The translations under genes and the position numbers were made by a program. 64,000 nt of DNA from Streptomyces radiopugnans. GTDB lineage: Bacteria; Actinomycetota; Actinomycetes; Streptomycetales; Streptomycetaceae. The notes under the pieces were generated by a model. The model saw only the letters and a list, made by a program, of their open reading frames with translations, was not told where the DNA came from and did not search any database. Positions 30,304 to 38,786 of the stretch are shown here, one piece after another. Within the stretch, counting starts at the first letter, position 1, and every line of letters begins with the position of its first letter. The stretch covers positions 1,638 to 65,637 of the forward strand of contig NZ_FOET01000018.1 in NCBI RefSeq assembly GCF_900110735.1, given 5' to 3'.

Positions 30304-31770
30304 ATGAACGAGCAGACCCACGTCGGCGACGAGCACGGGCACGGTGAGCTCGGCGACGCCGAGTACGCGGAGTTCATGGAGCTCGCCGCGCAGGAGGGGT
30401 TCGACGCCGAGGACGTCGAGGGGGCGCTCGGCGAGGCCGGGCACGGGCCGCTGCCGGTGCTGGCCGTCGTCGGCCGGCCGAACGTCGGCAAGTCGACTCT
30501 GGTCAACCGCATCCTCGGCCGCCGCGAGGCCGTCGTGGAGGACCGCCCCGGTGTCACCCGGGACCGGGTCACCTACGAGGCCGAGTGGGCGGGGCGCCGC
30601 TTCAAGGTGGTCGACACCGGAGGCTGGGAGCAGGACGTCCTGGGCATCGACGCCTCGGTGGCGGCCCAGGCCGAGTTCGCGATCGAGGCCGCCGACGCGG
30701 TGGTCTTCGTGGTGGACGCCACGGTCGGCGCGACCGACACCGACGAGGCCGTCGTCAGGCTGCTGCGCAAGGCGGGCAAGCCCGTGGTGCTGTGCGCCAA
30801 CAAGGTCGACGGGCCCTCCGGCGAGGCGGACGCCGCCATGCTGTGGTCGCTCGGCCTCGGCGAGCCCCACCCGGTCTCCGCGCTGCACGGCAGGGGCACC
30901 GGCGATCTGCTGGACGAGGTGCTGAAGGTGCTGCCCGAGGCGCCGCCGCAGACCTTCGGCGGCGGGATCGGCGGGCCGCGCCGGGTGGCGCTGATCGGCC
31001 GCCCCAACGTCGGCAAGTCCTCGCTGCTGAACAAGGTCGCGGGGGAGGACCGGGTGGTCGTCGACCAGCTGGCGGGCACCACCCGCGATCCGGTCGACGA
31101 GCTGATCGAACTGGGCGGCAAGACCTGGAAGTTCGTCGACACCGCAGGCATCCGGCGCCGGGTGCACCTGACCGAGGGCGCCGACTACTACGCCTCGCTG
31201 CGCACGGCCGCCGCCCTGGAGAAGGCCGAGGTCGCGGTCGTCCTCATCGACGTCAGCGAGCCGGTCAGCGTGCAGGACACCCGCATCATCACCATGGCGG
31301 TCGACGCCGGACGCGCGCTGGTCATCGCGTACAACAAGTGGGACACCCTCGACGAGGAGCGCCGCTACTACCTGGAGCGCGAGATCGAGACCGATCTCGG
31401 CCAGGTGAAGTGGGCGCCGCGGGTGAACGTCTCGGCGCGCACCGGCCGCCACATGGAGAAGCTGGTGCCGGCGATCGAGACCGCGCTGGCAGGCTGGGAG
31501 ACCCGGGTGCCGACCGGGCGGCTCAACGCCTTCCTCGGCGAACTGGTCGCCGCCCACCCCCACCCGATCCGGGGCGGCAAGCAGCCCCGCATCCTCTTCG
31601 GCACCCAGGCGGGCACCCGCCCGCCGCGCTTCGTCCTGTTCGCCTCCGGCTTCCTGGAGGCCGGTTACCGCCGGTTCATCGAGCGCAGGCTGCGCGAGGA
31701 GTTCGGTTTCGAGGGCACGCCCATCCACATCTCGGTGCGGGTGCGCGAGAAGCGCGGGCGCAAGAAGTGA
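30304..31770 (+). CDS. der: Ribosome biogenesis GTPase Der (EngA)
   Basis: A 488-residue protein with two GTPase domains in tandem (GRPNVGKST at about residue 57 and GRPNVGKSS at about 233, each with DTAG/DTGG and NKxD motifs) and a C-terminal KH-like domain. Der helps assemble the 50S subunit. About 50 acidic residues precede the first domain. GAGGA lies 8 nt before the ATG. It closes the conserved cmk-der unit. Confidence 0.95.
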   Translation: MNEQTHVGDEHGHGELGDAEYAEFMELAAQEGFDAEDVEGALGEAGHGPLPVLAVVGRPNVGKSTLVNRILGRREAVVEDRPGVTRDRVTYEAEWAGRRFKVVDTGGWEQDVLGIDASVAAQAEFAIEAADAVVFVVDATVGATDTDEAVVRLLRKAGKPVVLCANKVDGPSGEADAAMLWSLGLGEPHPVSALHGRGTGDLLDEVLKVLPEAPPQTFGGGIGGPRRVALIGRPNVGKSSLLNKVAGEDRVVVDQLAGTTRDPVDELIELGGKTWKFVDTAGIRRRVHLTEGADYYASLRTAAALEKAEVAVVLIDVSEPVSVQDTRIITMAVDAGRALVIAYNKWDTLDEERRYYLEREIETDLGQVKWAPRVNVSARTGRHMEKLVPAIETALAGWETRVPTGRLNAFLGELVAAHPHPIRGGKQPRILFGTQAGTRPPRFVLFASGFLEAGYRRFIERRLREEFGFEGTPIHISVRVREKRGRKK

Positions 31771-31818
31771 GGCGGGGGCGGGGTGGGCGCCGGCCGGCGC
31801 CCACCCCGCCCGCCGCGG

Positions 31819-31869
31819 ACGACCGGTGAGGGTCGTGCCCCGCAGCGGGGCACGACCCTCACCGGTCGT
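31819..31869. terminator. 51-bp palindrome terminator overlapping a stop codon
   Basis: Two perfect 25-bp arms around a single base (31844) lie between the convergent ends of der and the small minus-strand gene. The last codons of the latter (Tyr-Asp-Arg-stop) are inside one arm. It should terminate transcription from both sides. Confidence 0.8.
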
Positions 31870-32197
31870 AGGGGCGGCCGTCCCGCGGAGCGGGCGGCAG
31901 GACGGCGGGCGCCGGAGCGGCGGGGAGGAAGCCGCCGGTCCGGCGCCCGCCGTACCAGTGGGCCGTCCCGGTGCCGAAGCCCGTGAACCGCAGTTCCTCC
32001 TCGCCGCTCCGGTCCCCGGGCAGGGCCCGGAACAGGCGCCGGTACTCGGCGTACAGCGCGTCGTAGATCGGAGTGGCCGGGAAGTGGCCCGACATGGGCT
32101 CGTGGGGGGCGCGCATCCCCGGGATCTGGCCGCGGTTGAGATGCGCGTTGTGGGTGCGGGAAGGTTCGTAAGGCTGCACGTCAGTGCCAACGACCAC
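31859..32197 (-). CDS. Small conserved actinobacterial protein
   Basis: A protein of up to 112 residues with a conserved core (PSRTHNAHLNRGQIPGMRAP and GHFPATPIYDALYAEYRRLF). I recognise the core as a Streptomyces conserved hypothetical, with no known function. The start is uncertain: GTG 32197 gives the longest form but has no ribosome binding site. The C-terminus is Pro/Ala-rich and ends inside the terminator palindrome. Confidence 0.65.
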   Translation of the reverse strand: MVVGTDVQPYEPSRTHNAHLNRGQIPGMRAPHEPMSGHFPATPIYDALYAEYRRLFRALPGDRSGEEELRFTGFGTGTAHWYGGRRTGGFLPAAPAPAVLPPAPRDGRPYDR

Positions 32198-32273
32198 GCC
32201 GCCCGGCGGATGCGGGCCCGGCGGGGGGAAACCCCGGTAGGGGGAAGCGGGGCCCGCGGATCCCCCGGGTTCC

Positions 32274-33113
32274 TCAGGTGCCCGCCAGAGGCATGGCGGC
32301 GGCCACCAGGAGGCCGCCCGCGGCGGCCTTCTCCAGCGCGTCGCGCAGCAGGTCCTCGCGCGGCTGCTGCCCGATGGTGCCGACCGGTGCGGCGTAGACG
32401 TAGACCGTCCGGCTCCGGTTGGCGGCCGTCCGCCAGTCGTCGGTGACGGGCAGCGGCTGGTGCGCCTGCCACCAGGAGGTGGGCTGCCCGCCGCCGGGGC
32501 CCGGCTGGAGGATGGCGTGGAGCCGGCCCATGGCCAGCAGGACGGACCAGCCGCCGACCGGCGCCGGGGCCCGGGCCACGTCGTTCACGGGCATGAAGCC
32601 CTGCTCGATGAGGAGTGGCAGGAAGTCGTCGCCGGGGCCGTCGGTGCCGGGGCGGGTGATGGGCGCGGTGGGCTCGACGACGAGGGCGGGGTGGAGCTGG
32701 TCGTCGATGAGCACCTGGCCGCAGGTCACGCCCAGCACGGCCTGGCGCGGGGCGGGCCCGGAGCCGGCGGGGGGCGCGCCGGAGGGGGAGGACGGCAGGG
32801 GCGCGCCGCCCGGTGCGGGGGCGTCGCCGGCCCCGGACCCGCCGGTGATGGTGCGCACGGCGTCCTTGAGCTGCTCCTCGGAGACCGGGACGACCTGGGA
32901 CGGGATGCAGGTCGCGTGGGCGAAGGCGAGCACGGCCGTCTCCTCGCCGAGGAAGAGCACGGTGCTGGTGCGCTCCTGCTCGGGGTCGCCGGGGGCGCGG
33001 CATGAGGTGCAGTCGTAGCTGCCGGGGGCGCTGTCACCGGCGATCAGCCGGGCGGCTTCCTCCTCGCCGATCTCGGCGCGGACGTCGTCGCTGACATCGA
33101 GCATGGGGGACAC
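32274..33113 (-). CDS. Conserved hypothetical protein
   Basis: A 279-residue soluble protein. Two similar-sized halves are joined by a Pro/Gly/Ala-rich linker (residues about 105-135). The first half has a CxxC pair in YDCTSCRAPGDP, the second has a YVYAAPVG segment. No catalytic motif is recognised. The start is set at GTG 33113 because AGGAG lies 7 nt upstream; ATG 33104 is downstream in frame. It is a family seen in other streptomycetes, function unknown. Confidence 0.7.
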   Translation of the reverse strand: MSPMLDVSDDVRAEIGEEEAARLIAGDSAPGSYDCTSCRAPGDPEQERTSTVLFLGEETAVLAFAHATCIPSQVVPVSEEQLKDAVRTITGGSGAGDAPAPGGAPLPSSPSGAPPAGSGPAPRQAVLGVTCGQVLIDDQLHPALVVEPTAPITRPGTDGPGDDFLPLLIEQGFMPVNDVARAPAPVGGWSVLLAMGRLHAILQPGPGGGQPTSWWQAHQPLPVTDDWRTAANRSRTVYVYAAPVGTIGQQPREDLLRDALEKAAAGGLLVAAAMPLAGT

Positions 33114-33957
33114 GGGGAAACTCCTGGCGTTCGGTTCTGGTTCACATGCACAACGGGGGACCGAGTGCCGTGGTAACGCGCCGGGGGGAGCGCAGGTCGC
33201 ACAGGCGGATGCGCGGTGCACGACGCGCGCCGGTTCGTTCCGCTTCCCCTCGGGGAAGCCGGGGGACGCGGGAGAACGCGGGGGAGGGGACGGCGGCGCG
33301 GAGCGCCCGGAGCCCGGTGCGCTGTCGGCCGACCGGGTGGGGCCCGGGCCCCGCACTGGCGCGTTTGCGCCGGTCGCGCGCCTGCACGGCCCTAGCGTGG
33401 AGAGGTGCCGCATACGCTTCTCGGCCCCCGGGCCGTCCCCGCCACCGCTTCGCCCCGCGCCGCTCCGGCGGCCGGGGCCGCCGGAGCGCGCCGGCCGCGC
33501 GGCCGCTTCGGGCCGGGTGCGGGCGCGGTACCGTCCGACGCCGCCGGAGCCATCGCGCCGGTGTGCGCGAGGAGACGGAGGCGGCCGGGAGGCAGATCGG
33601 CGAGAACCGGCGCGACGAACGGGAAGGACCTCCGGGGGCGGAGGTGCTCCCCGCACTGACCCCCAGGGGCGCCGCCGCCCCACCGGGCCGTCCGTACACC
33701 CGCCCGCCGGGACGGGAACACGGGGCCGTGCGCGAAGGGCGCACCGGCGCCCCGCGCGGGGACGGCGGAACGAGCCGTTCGGTTCCCGAAAAAGGCTCAC
33801 ATCAGGTGAACTTTTCGGGTACAAGGCGATCAAGCCGGTCAACCTTCGGCGGCCGTCCGCGGTCTCTCCGGGCGAACGCGGCATCAACAGGAGTGCGACA
33901 CCGGGAAACACGGCGCCGGGATGCTTACCCGTGCGCTTCCGTGGGACATGGAGACGG
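33114..33957. other. 844-bp region without a recognised gene
   Basis: Open frames exist on both strands but are of the Arg/Pro/Gly-rich kind that GC-rich DNA produces by chance, and none has a recognisable motif or ribosome binding site. The last 170 bp are less GC-rich and hold the palindrome at 33785-33819 and the GGAG before the glycosyltransferase start, so they are probably its promoter region. Confidence 0.55.
33785..33819. promoter_or_regulatory. Nested palindrome upstream of glycosyltransferase
   Basis: CCCGAAAA (33785-33792) and TTTTCGGG (33812-33819) form an 8-bp inverted repeat, and inside it TCAC and GTGA form a second one. The AT-rich island is unlike the surrounding DNA and lies about 140 bp before the glycosyltransferase start. 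Confidence 0.45.
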
Positions 33958-35238
33958 ATGCATATCTCTTTTCTGCTGCATCACGGGTACGGCATGGGTG
34001 GAACGATCCGGACCACCTTCAACCTCGCGTGCGCGCTCGCGGAGCAGCACGACGTCGAGATCGTCTCGGTCTTCCGGCACCGCGACCGTCCCGTCTTCGA
34101 CCTGGACCCCGCGGTACGCCTGCGCCATCTGGTGGACATGCGCAAGCACAGCCCGGACTACGACGGCGACGATCCCGAGCACGCCCGGCCGTCCAAGCTG
34201 TTCCCGCGCGCCGACGGCAACCACCGCAAGTACAGCGCGCTCACCGACCGCCGGATCACCGAGCACCTGGCCACCGTCGAGGCGGACGTCGTGATCGGCA
34301 CCCGCCCCGGCCTCAACACCATGATCGCCATGCACACCCGGCCCGGCCCGGTGCGCATGGGGCAGGAGCACCTCACGCTCTCCACCCACTCGCGGGCGCT
34401 GCGGGCGACCCTGCGCGGCGCCTACCCGCGCCTGGACGCCATCACCACCGTCACCGAGGCCGACGCGCGCGACTACCGGCGCATGATGCGTCTGCCCGGG
34501 GTACACGTGCAGGCGGTGCCCAACGGCGTCCCCGCGCCGGCGGTGGAACCCTCCGACGGCACCGGGAAATGGGTGGTGGCCGCCGGCCGGCTGGCTCCGG
34601 CCAAACGCTACGACGTGCTGCTGAGGGCCTTCGCCAAGGTGGTCGAGCAGCGGCCCGACTGGCGGCTGAGGCTCTACGGGGCCGGACGCGAGGAGGCGAA
34701 GCTGCGGGCCATGGTCGAGGAGCTCGGCCTGTACAACCACGCGTTCCTCATGGGACCGGCCCACCCCATCGAGGCGGAGTGGGTCAAGGGCTCGGTCGCC
34801 GCCGTGACGTCCAGTCTGGAGTCCTTCGGAATGACGATCGTGGAGGCGATGCGCTGCGGTCTGCCGGTGGTGGCCACCACCTGCCCGCACGGGCCGGGGG
34901 AGATCATCGCCGACGGGGTGGACGGGAGGCTGGTGCCCACCGGCGACGTCGACGCCATCGCCGGGTCCCTGCTTGAGCTGATCAACGACGACGAACTGCG
35001 CCGCAGGATGGGCCGCGCCGCGATCGCGGACGCCGCCCGCTACGACCCCTCGCGGATCGGCGAGATGTACTCCTCGCTCTGCACGGAGCTCGTCGCACGC
35101 GGCGGGCGGAGCGGGATCGGCCGGCTGCGCTCGTCCCTGCACCGGACCCGGGGAGCCCTGCTGGGCGGGGCGTACGCCACCAAGGACGCCCTGGCCCGCG
35201 CCCGCCGGGGCGCGCTGAGAGGAGGAAGGACCGCATGA
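33958..35238 (+). CDS. GT4-type glycosyltransferase (exopolysaccharide type)
   Basis: A 426-residue GT-B enzyme. The N-terminus HISFLLHHGYGMGGTIRTTF binds acceptor, VVAAGRLAPAKRYDVLLRAF begins the donor domain, and the EX7E motif is SLESFGMTIVEAM. The C-terminal 50 residues are basic and may contact the membrane. GGAG lies 5 nt before the ATG. It is coupled to the next gene by an ATGA overlap. The polymer made is unknown; a cell-surface glycan is inference. Confidence 0.88.
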   Translation: MHISFLLHHGYGMGGTIRTTFNLACALAEQHDVEIVSVFRHRDRPVFDLDPAVRLRHLVDMRKHSPDYDGDDPEHARPSKLFPRADGNHRKYSALTDRRITEHLATVEADVVIGTRPGLNTMIAMHTRPGPVRMGQEHLTLSTHSRALRATLRGAYPRLDAITTVTEADARDYRRMMRLPGVHVQAVPNGVPAPAVEPSDGTGKWVVAAGRLAPAKRYDVLLRAFAKVVEQRPDWRLRLYGAGREEAKLRAMVEELGLYNHAFLMGPAHPIEAEWVKGSVAAVTSSLESFGMTIVEAMRCGLPVVATTCPHGPGEIIADGVDGRLVPTGDVDAIAGSLLELINDDELRRRMGRAAIADAARYDPSRIGEMYSSLCTELVARGGRSGIGRLRSSLHRTRGALLGGAYATKDALARARRGALRGGRTA

Positions 35239-36167
35239 CCGCGACCACCCGCAGGCCCGCCGGCGCCCCCGACGTCCCCGGGGCGACGGCACCGCGGGCC
35301 GACTGCACGGCGGACAGTGCGGGCGGCCTCAGCTTCGACATCAGGGTGCCCGGTGTCGCGGAGCGGTGGGACGCCGCCCTGCTGCTGCGGCTGCGCGACA
35401 GCGAACCGGAGGAGTCGGTGCGCCTGCCGCTGGAGCCGCTCTCCGGCGACCGGGACGGCTCCGTGCTGCGCGCCACCCTGCCCAGCACGGTTCCGCTGGC
35501 GGAGGGCCGCTGGGACGCCTACCTGATGATCGGAGAGGGCGAGGCGCGGCGGCTGCTGCCCGGGTGCAGCGACCTGCGCTCGCTCGTCGACCGGGTGCCG
35601 CGCGACGACCGGACCTGGCTGGGCGTACGCATCCCGTACGCCACCAAGTACGGCAACCTCTCGCTGTGCTCCTGGCTGCGCTGGCCGCACGCCGAGGCGG
35701 GCGACATCTGGCCCGCCGACGGCGGGCTGACCGTCCACGGGAGGCTGTACGGAGCCCGGCTGACCCCCACCGCGCGACTGGAGGCCCGCCCCCGCCGCGC
35801 CGCCGCTCCCGACGGCGGGGAGGCGCGGCCCGTCACCGTACCGGTCACCCCGGCCGACGCACCTGCCCATGGGCACGGCTTCACGGCACGGCTGGCGTAC
35901 GGCGACCTGGTCCGGGAGGGCGGCGCGGAGGGCGACTGGCAGCTGTGGCTGCGCCCCGGCGAGGACGCCGAGCCGGTGCGGGTGGCCCGCATCCTGGACG
36001 ACATCGTCGACAAGCACAAGGTCCTGCGCTACCCGGCGCGGCCCGTCGCCGCGGACGGGGCCGCGGACGGGGCGGGCGGGAGCGGAGGGCTGACGGCCCG
36101 CCCGTACTACACCGGCGCCAACGATCTGTCCGTCCGGCTGGAGCGCACGGAGCCGTCCGGCTCCTGA
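35235..36167 (+). CDS. Hypothetical partner of glycosyltransferase
   Basis: A 310-residue protein with no transmembrane segment or signal peptide. Its pattern of alternating hydrophobic residues, repeated WDAALLLRLRD / WDAYLMIGEGEARRL / WQLWLRPGED segments, suggests two or three beta-sandwich units. The overlap with the glycosyltransferase stop means the two act together, perhaps as glycan-binding partner or accessory domain. No known catalytic motif. Confidence 0.7.
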   Translation: MTATTRRPAGAPDVPGATAPRADCTADSAGGLSFDIRVPGVAERWDAALLLRLRDSEPEESVRLPLEPLSGDRDGSVLRATLPSTVPLAEGRWDAYLMIGEGEARRLLPGCSDLRSLVDRVPRDDRTWLGVRIPYATKYGNLSLCSWLRWPHAEAGDIWPADGGLTVHGRLYGARLTPTARLEARPRRAAAPDGGEARPVTVPVTPADAPAHGHGFTARLAYGDLVREGGAEGDWQLWLRPGEDAEPVRVARILDDIVDKHKVLRYPARPVAADGAADGAGGSGGLTARPYYTGANDLSVRLERTEPSGS

Positions 36168-36180
36168 TCCCGGCCCGGTC

Positions 36181-36230
36181 CGCAGGGCCCCGCCCCCTCC
36201 GAGGCTCTCCCGGGACGGGCGGGGCCTGCG
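36181..36230 (+). terminator. Terminator after the glycosyltransferase pair
   Basis: Long GC arms (36181-36195 and 36217-36230) pair with a single-base bulge. The hairpin ends the two-gene unit. Confidence 0.55.
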
Positions 36231-36295
36231 GGGCGCCGGCGGGCACAGCGGACAACCGCCGTCCTCCGTCCTCACGAGGTGGCAGACTCGGCCGC

Positions 36296-37300
36296 ATGAG
36301 GGAGACATCGGCACGGCTGCTGCGTCTGCTGTCCCTGCTCCAGGCCCACCGCGATTGGTCCGGGGCCGAGTTGGCCGAGCGTCTCCGGGTGACCCCGCGG
36401 ACGGTGCGCCGCGACGTGGAACGGCTGCGGACGCTGGGCTACCCCGTCCACTCCACCACCGGTACCGCCGGCGGCTACCGGCTCGGCGCGGGCGCCGAAC
36501 TGCCGCCCCTGCTCCTGGACGACGACGAGGCGGTGGCCGTCGCGGTCGGGCTGCGCACGGCCGCGCACAACGTGGTGCAGGGGATGGAGGAGTCCTCGGT
36601 ACGGGCCCTGGCCAAGCTGGAACAGGTGCTGCCGCACCGGCTGCGCCGCCGGGTGAGCGCGCTCACCGCCTTCACCGACCCGCTCGGCGGGCGCCGCGGC
36701 CCGGCCGTCGAGGTGGAGACCATCACCGAAGTGGTGAACGCCTGCCGCGACCGGCAGCGGCTGCGCTTCACCTACCGCGGCCACGACGGCTCCGGCTCGC
36801 GCCGCGTCGTCGAGCCGTACCGCCTGGTGTGCAGCAGCCACCGCTGGTACCTGGTGGGCTGGGACGCCGACCGCGCCGACTGGCGCACGTTCCGCCTCGA
36901 CCGGCTCACCCTCACCCCGCCGCACGGCCCCCGCTTCGCCCTGCGGGAACCGCCCGCCGAGGACTGGGCCGCCTATGTCTCCGAGGGCATCTCCACGGGG
37001 GCGTACCCCGAGCGGGCGACCGTACTGCTGCACGCCCCGGCGGACCGGGTCGCGGAGCGGATCGCGCCCACGGCCGGCGTGCTGGAACCGGTGGACGGAC
37101 GCACCTGCCTGCTGCGCACCGGCGCCCCCTCCCTGGACGAGATGGCCCTCCACGTCCTGATGCTGGGCTTCGACTTCGAGGTGCGCGAACCGGCCGCGCT
37201 GGGCGAGCGGATGGAGGAGCTGGCGGGCCGCCTCGGCCGGGCCGCGCGGGCGTGGCGGACGGAGGGGGAGGGCCGGGAGCAGGGCCGGGGGAGGGGTTGA
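36296..37300 (+). CDS. HTH and WYL-domain transcriptional regulator
   Basis: A 334-residue YafY/DeoR-like regulator. The N-terminal winged HTH reads SGAELAERLRVTPRTVRRDVERL, the middle holds the WYL domain (VVEPYRLVCSSHRWYLVGWD), and a C-terminal WCX extension follows. WYL domains bind nucleic acids or nucleotide ligands and sense DNA damage in some families. CAGACT lies 7 nt before the ATG with no ribosome binding site. It converges on the gas vesicle operon, so any link is unproven. Confidence 0.88.
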   Translation: MRETSARLLRLLSLLQAHRDWSGAELAERLRVTPRTVRRDVERLRTLGYPVHSTTGTAGGYRLGAGAELPPLLLDDDEAVAVAVGLRTAAHNVVQGMEESSVRALAKLEQVLPHRLRRRVSALTAFTDPLGGRRGPAVEVETITEVVNACRDRQRLRFTYRGHDGSGSRRVVEPYRLVCSSHRWYLVGWDADRADWRTFRLDRLTLTPPHGPRFALREPPAEDWAAYVSEGISTGAYPERATVLLHAPADRVAERIAPTAGVLEPVDGRTCLLRTGAPSLDEMALHVLMLGFDFEVREPAALGERMEELAGRLGRAARAWRTEGEGREQGRGRG

Positions 37301-37370
37301 GGGCGGAACGGGGAGGACCGCGAGGACCGCGAGGGCACCGGACTCCGTCCGCCCCGCGCCCGTGCCCGTG

Positions 37371-37862
37371 TCAGTCCTCGTCCGCCGGGTCCCCCGGCTC
37401 CCCGTCGCCGCCGGTGGTCCCGCCGCCGTCGATCTCGATGCCCAGGCTCACCGAGCGCTGGAGGCCGGCGAGATCCAGCCGTACGCGGCGGGCCTGGGCG
37501 TGCCAGAGGGCCGCGGCCCTCTCCGGCAGGCTCCGGGGACGGTAGTCCAGGACGACCAGCACCCGGGTCAGGTTCCCGGCCGGCCCGTGGAAGGTGGCCA
37601 CACCCCTGGCCGCCGCCCTGGCGTCGTGGGCGGTCCACACGACGAGGTCGTCCCGGATCCGATCGGTGACGCGCACCCTCCTGCCGCGCCCGGGCCACAG
37701 GATCCTCGCGCCGCCCGGGGTCCCGTCTCCGGCGCCGCCCTCAAGGAATTCCAGCCACCGGTCGTACGCCTCGCGAACCGGTACGCCGACCTCGACGCAC
37801 TCGCCGACGGTCAGCGGCCGGGATGCCGACGGCGGTCCGCCGACGGCCGCCGACAGCGTCAG
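37371..37862 (-). CDS. gvpZ: GvpZ-like SRPBCC protein with CTG start
   Basis: A frame of 163 residues directly after gvpY. VEVGVPVREAYDRWLEFLE and NLTRVLVVLDYRPRSLPERA match the small SRPBCC protein found after gvpY in streptomycete gas vesicle operons. No ATG, GTG or TTG occurs in frame until 37676, in the middle of the domain. The only codon at the expected place is CTG at 37862-37860, which overlaps the gvpY TGA exactly as ATGA/GTGA couplings do. Either CTG is used, or a point mutation has removed the start. The acidic C-terminus is shorter than usual in my recollection. Confidence 0.55.
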   Translation of the reverse strand: MTLSAAVGGPPSASRPLTVGECVEVGVPVREAYDRWLEFLEGGAGDGTPGGARILWPGRGRRVRVTDRIRDDLVVWTAHDARAAARGVATFHGPAGNLTRVLVVLDYRPRSLPERAAALWHAQARRVRLDLAGLQRSVSLGIEIDGGGTTGGDGEPGDPADED

Positions 37863-38521
37863 TCACCCCCGGAGCCTCCCGTGCGCTTGGCCGTACCGGT
37901 CGTCTCCCGGGCGCCGCCGGACGACTTGCCGGTCTGCTTGCCGGCCGAGCCCGTGGCCTTCTTGGCGGCTCCGGCCGGCTTGCGCGACGCGGAGGCCGTC
38001 TTCCCGGAGGCCCGCGACGCGGCCTTCTTCGCCGGGGCACGCCGGGAGGTGCTCCGCTCGCCCTCCCGCGACTTGCCGGAGCCGGCGGTCTCGCTGCGGG
38101 AACCGCCGGTGCTCCGCGAGCCGTTGGCGTCCTTCCCCGGCTTCTTCTCCGAGGTGCCGGAGGCATCGGAGGTGTCAGAAGTGTCAGAGGTGTCGGAGGC
38201 ATCCGACGCGTCCTCGCCGCCGCTCTTCCACGGCACCCTGCCGAGCTGCCCCCGTACGCCGCCGGTCAGCGCTCCCAGGCGCTCGGTCGGCAGCGCGCCG
38301 GTGGCGGCCCTGCCGACCTCCCTGACATTGTTCCGCAGCCGGCCGGTGGCCTCTGCGAGCTGCGGGGTCCTCTCCTTGAACTGCTCGCCGAGCCGGCCCG
38401 GGTCCACCCCGAGCCGCCTGGCCAGCAGCGCCCCGCCCATGCCGAGGGGCAGTTTGGTCCTGCTGCGCCCCACCACGTAACCCGTGGCGAATGCCAGCGC
38501 CAGTGCCGACCGGTTCGTCAT
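37859..38521 (-). CDS. gvpY: Gas vesicle operon protein GvpY
   Basis: A 220-residue protein. The hydrophobic N-terminus TNRSALALAFATGYVVGRSR is characteristic of the gvpY gene product, often misnamed in databases. The rest is Ser/Thr/Lys-rich, including an Asp-Ala/Thr-Ser repeat (DASDTSDTSDTSDASGTSEK) and a basic tail. Function in gas vesicles is not known. It starts 1 nt after gvpG. Confidence 0.8.
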   Translation of the reverse strand: MTNRSALALAFATGYVVGRSRTKLPLGMGGALLARRLGVDPGRLGEQFKERTPQLAEATGRLRNNVREVGRAATGALPTERLGALTGGVRGQLGRVPWKSGGEDASDASDTSDTSDTSDASGTSEKKPGKDANGSRSTGGSRSETAGSGKSREGERSTSRRAPAKKAASRASGKTASASRKPAGAAKKATGSAGKQTGKSSGGARETTGTAKRTGGSGGD

Positions 38522-38522
38522 C

Positions 38523-38780
38523 TCAGTACTCTCCTTGGTTGCGCCGTCTCTGCTCCTGTACGGCTTCCAGCCGGTCGAGCAGTTCGTCCTCCCGGCGGTC
38601 GAACTCCTCCTCGTCGATCAGGCCCTCGTCCAACTGCCTGGACAGTTCGTGGAGTTCACGCTGGATCGCCGACGGGTCGTAGTACTGCCGCTCCGCTTCG
38701 GCAACCACCTGCCGCAGCACCCAGCCCGCGCCGCGGAACGGCGCCGCGGGCAGCTTCAGGATCCCGCCGATCAGCCCCAT
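38523..38780 (-). CDS. gvpG: Gas vesicle protein GvpG
   Basis: An 85-residue protein with MGLIGGILKLPAAPFRGAGWVL and a long acidic helix (ELSRQLDEGLIDEEEFDRREDELLDRL as a pattern over residues 47-73). GvpG is a small accessory assembly protein. It starts 6 nt after the gvpF stop. Confidence 0.9.
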   Translation of the reverse strand: MGLIGGILKLPAAPFRGAGWVLRQVVAEAERQYYDPSAIQRELHELSRQLDEGLIDEEEFDRREDELLDRLEAVQEQRRRNQGEY

Positions 38781-38786
38781 GCCGGC

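Noticed and set aside
33142..33744. Open frames on both strands in the gap before the glycosyltransferase
   Set aside because: Arg/Pro/Gly composition, no ribosome binding site and no recognisable domain.
36296..37300. WYL regulator as the controller of the gas vesicle operon
   Set aside because: It is at the 3' end of the operon on the opposite strand and nothing in the gvpO promoter region points to it.
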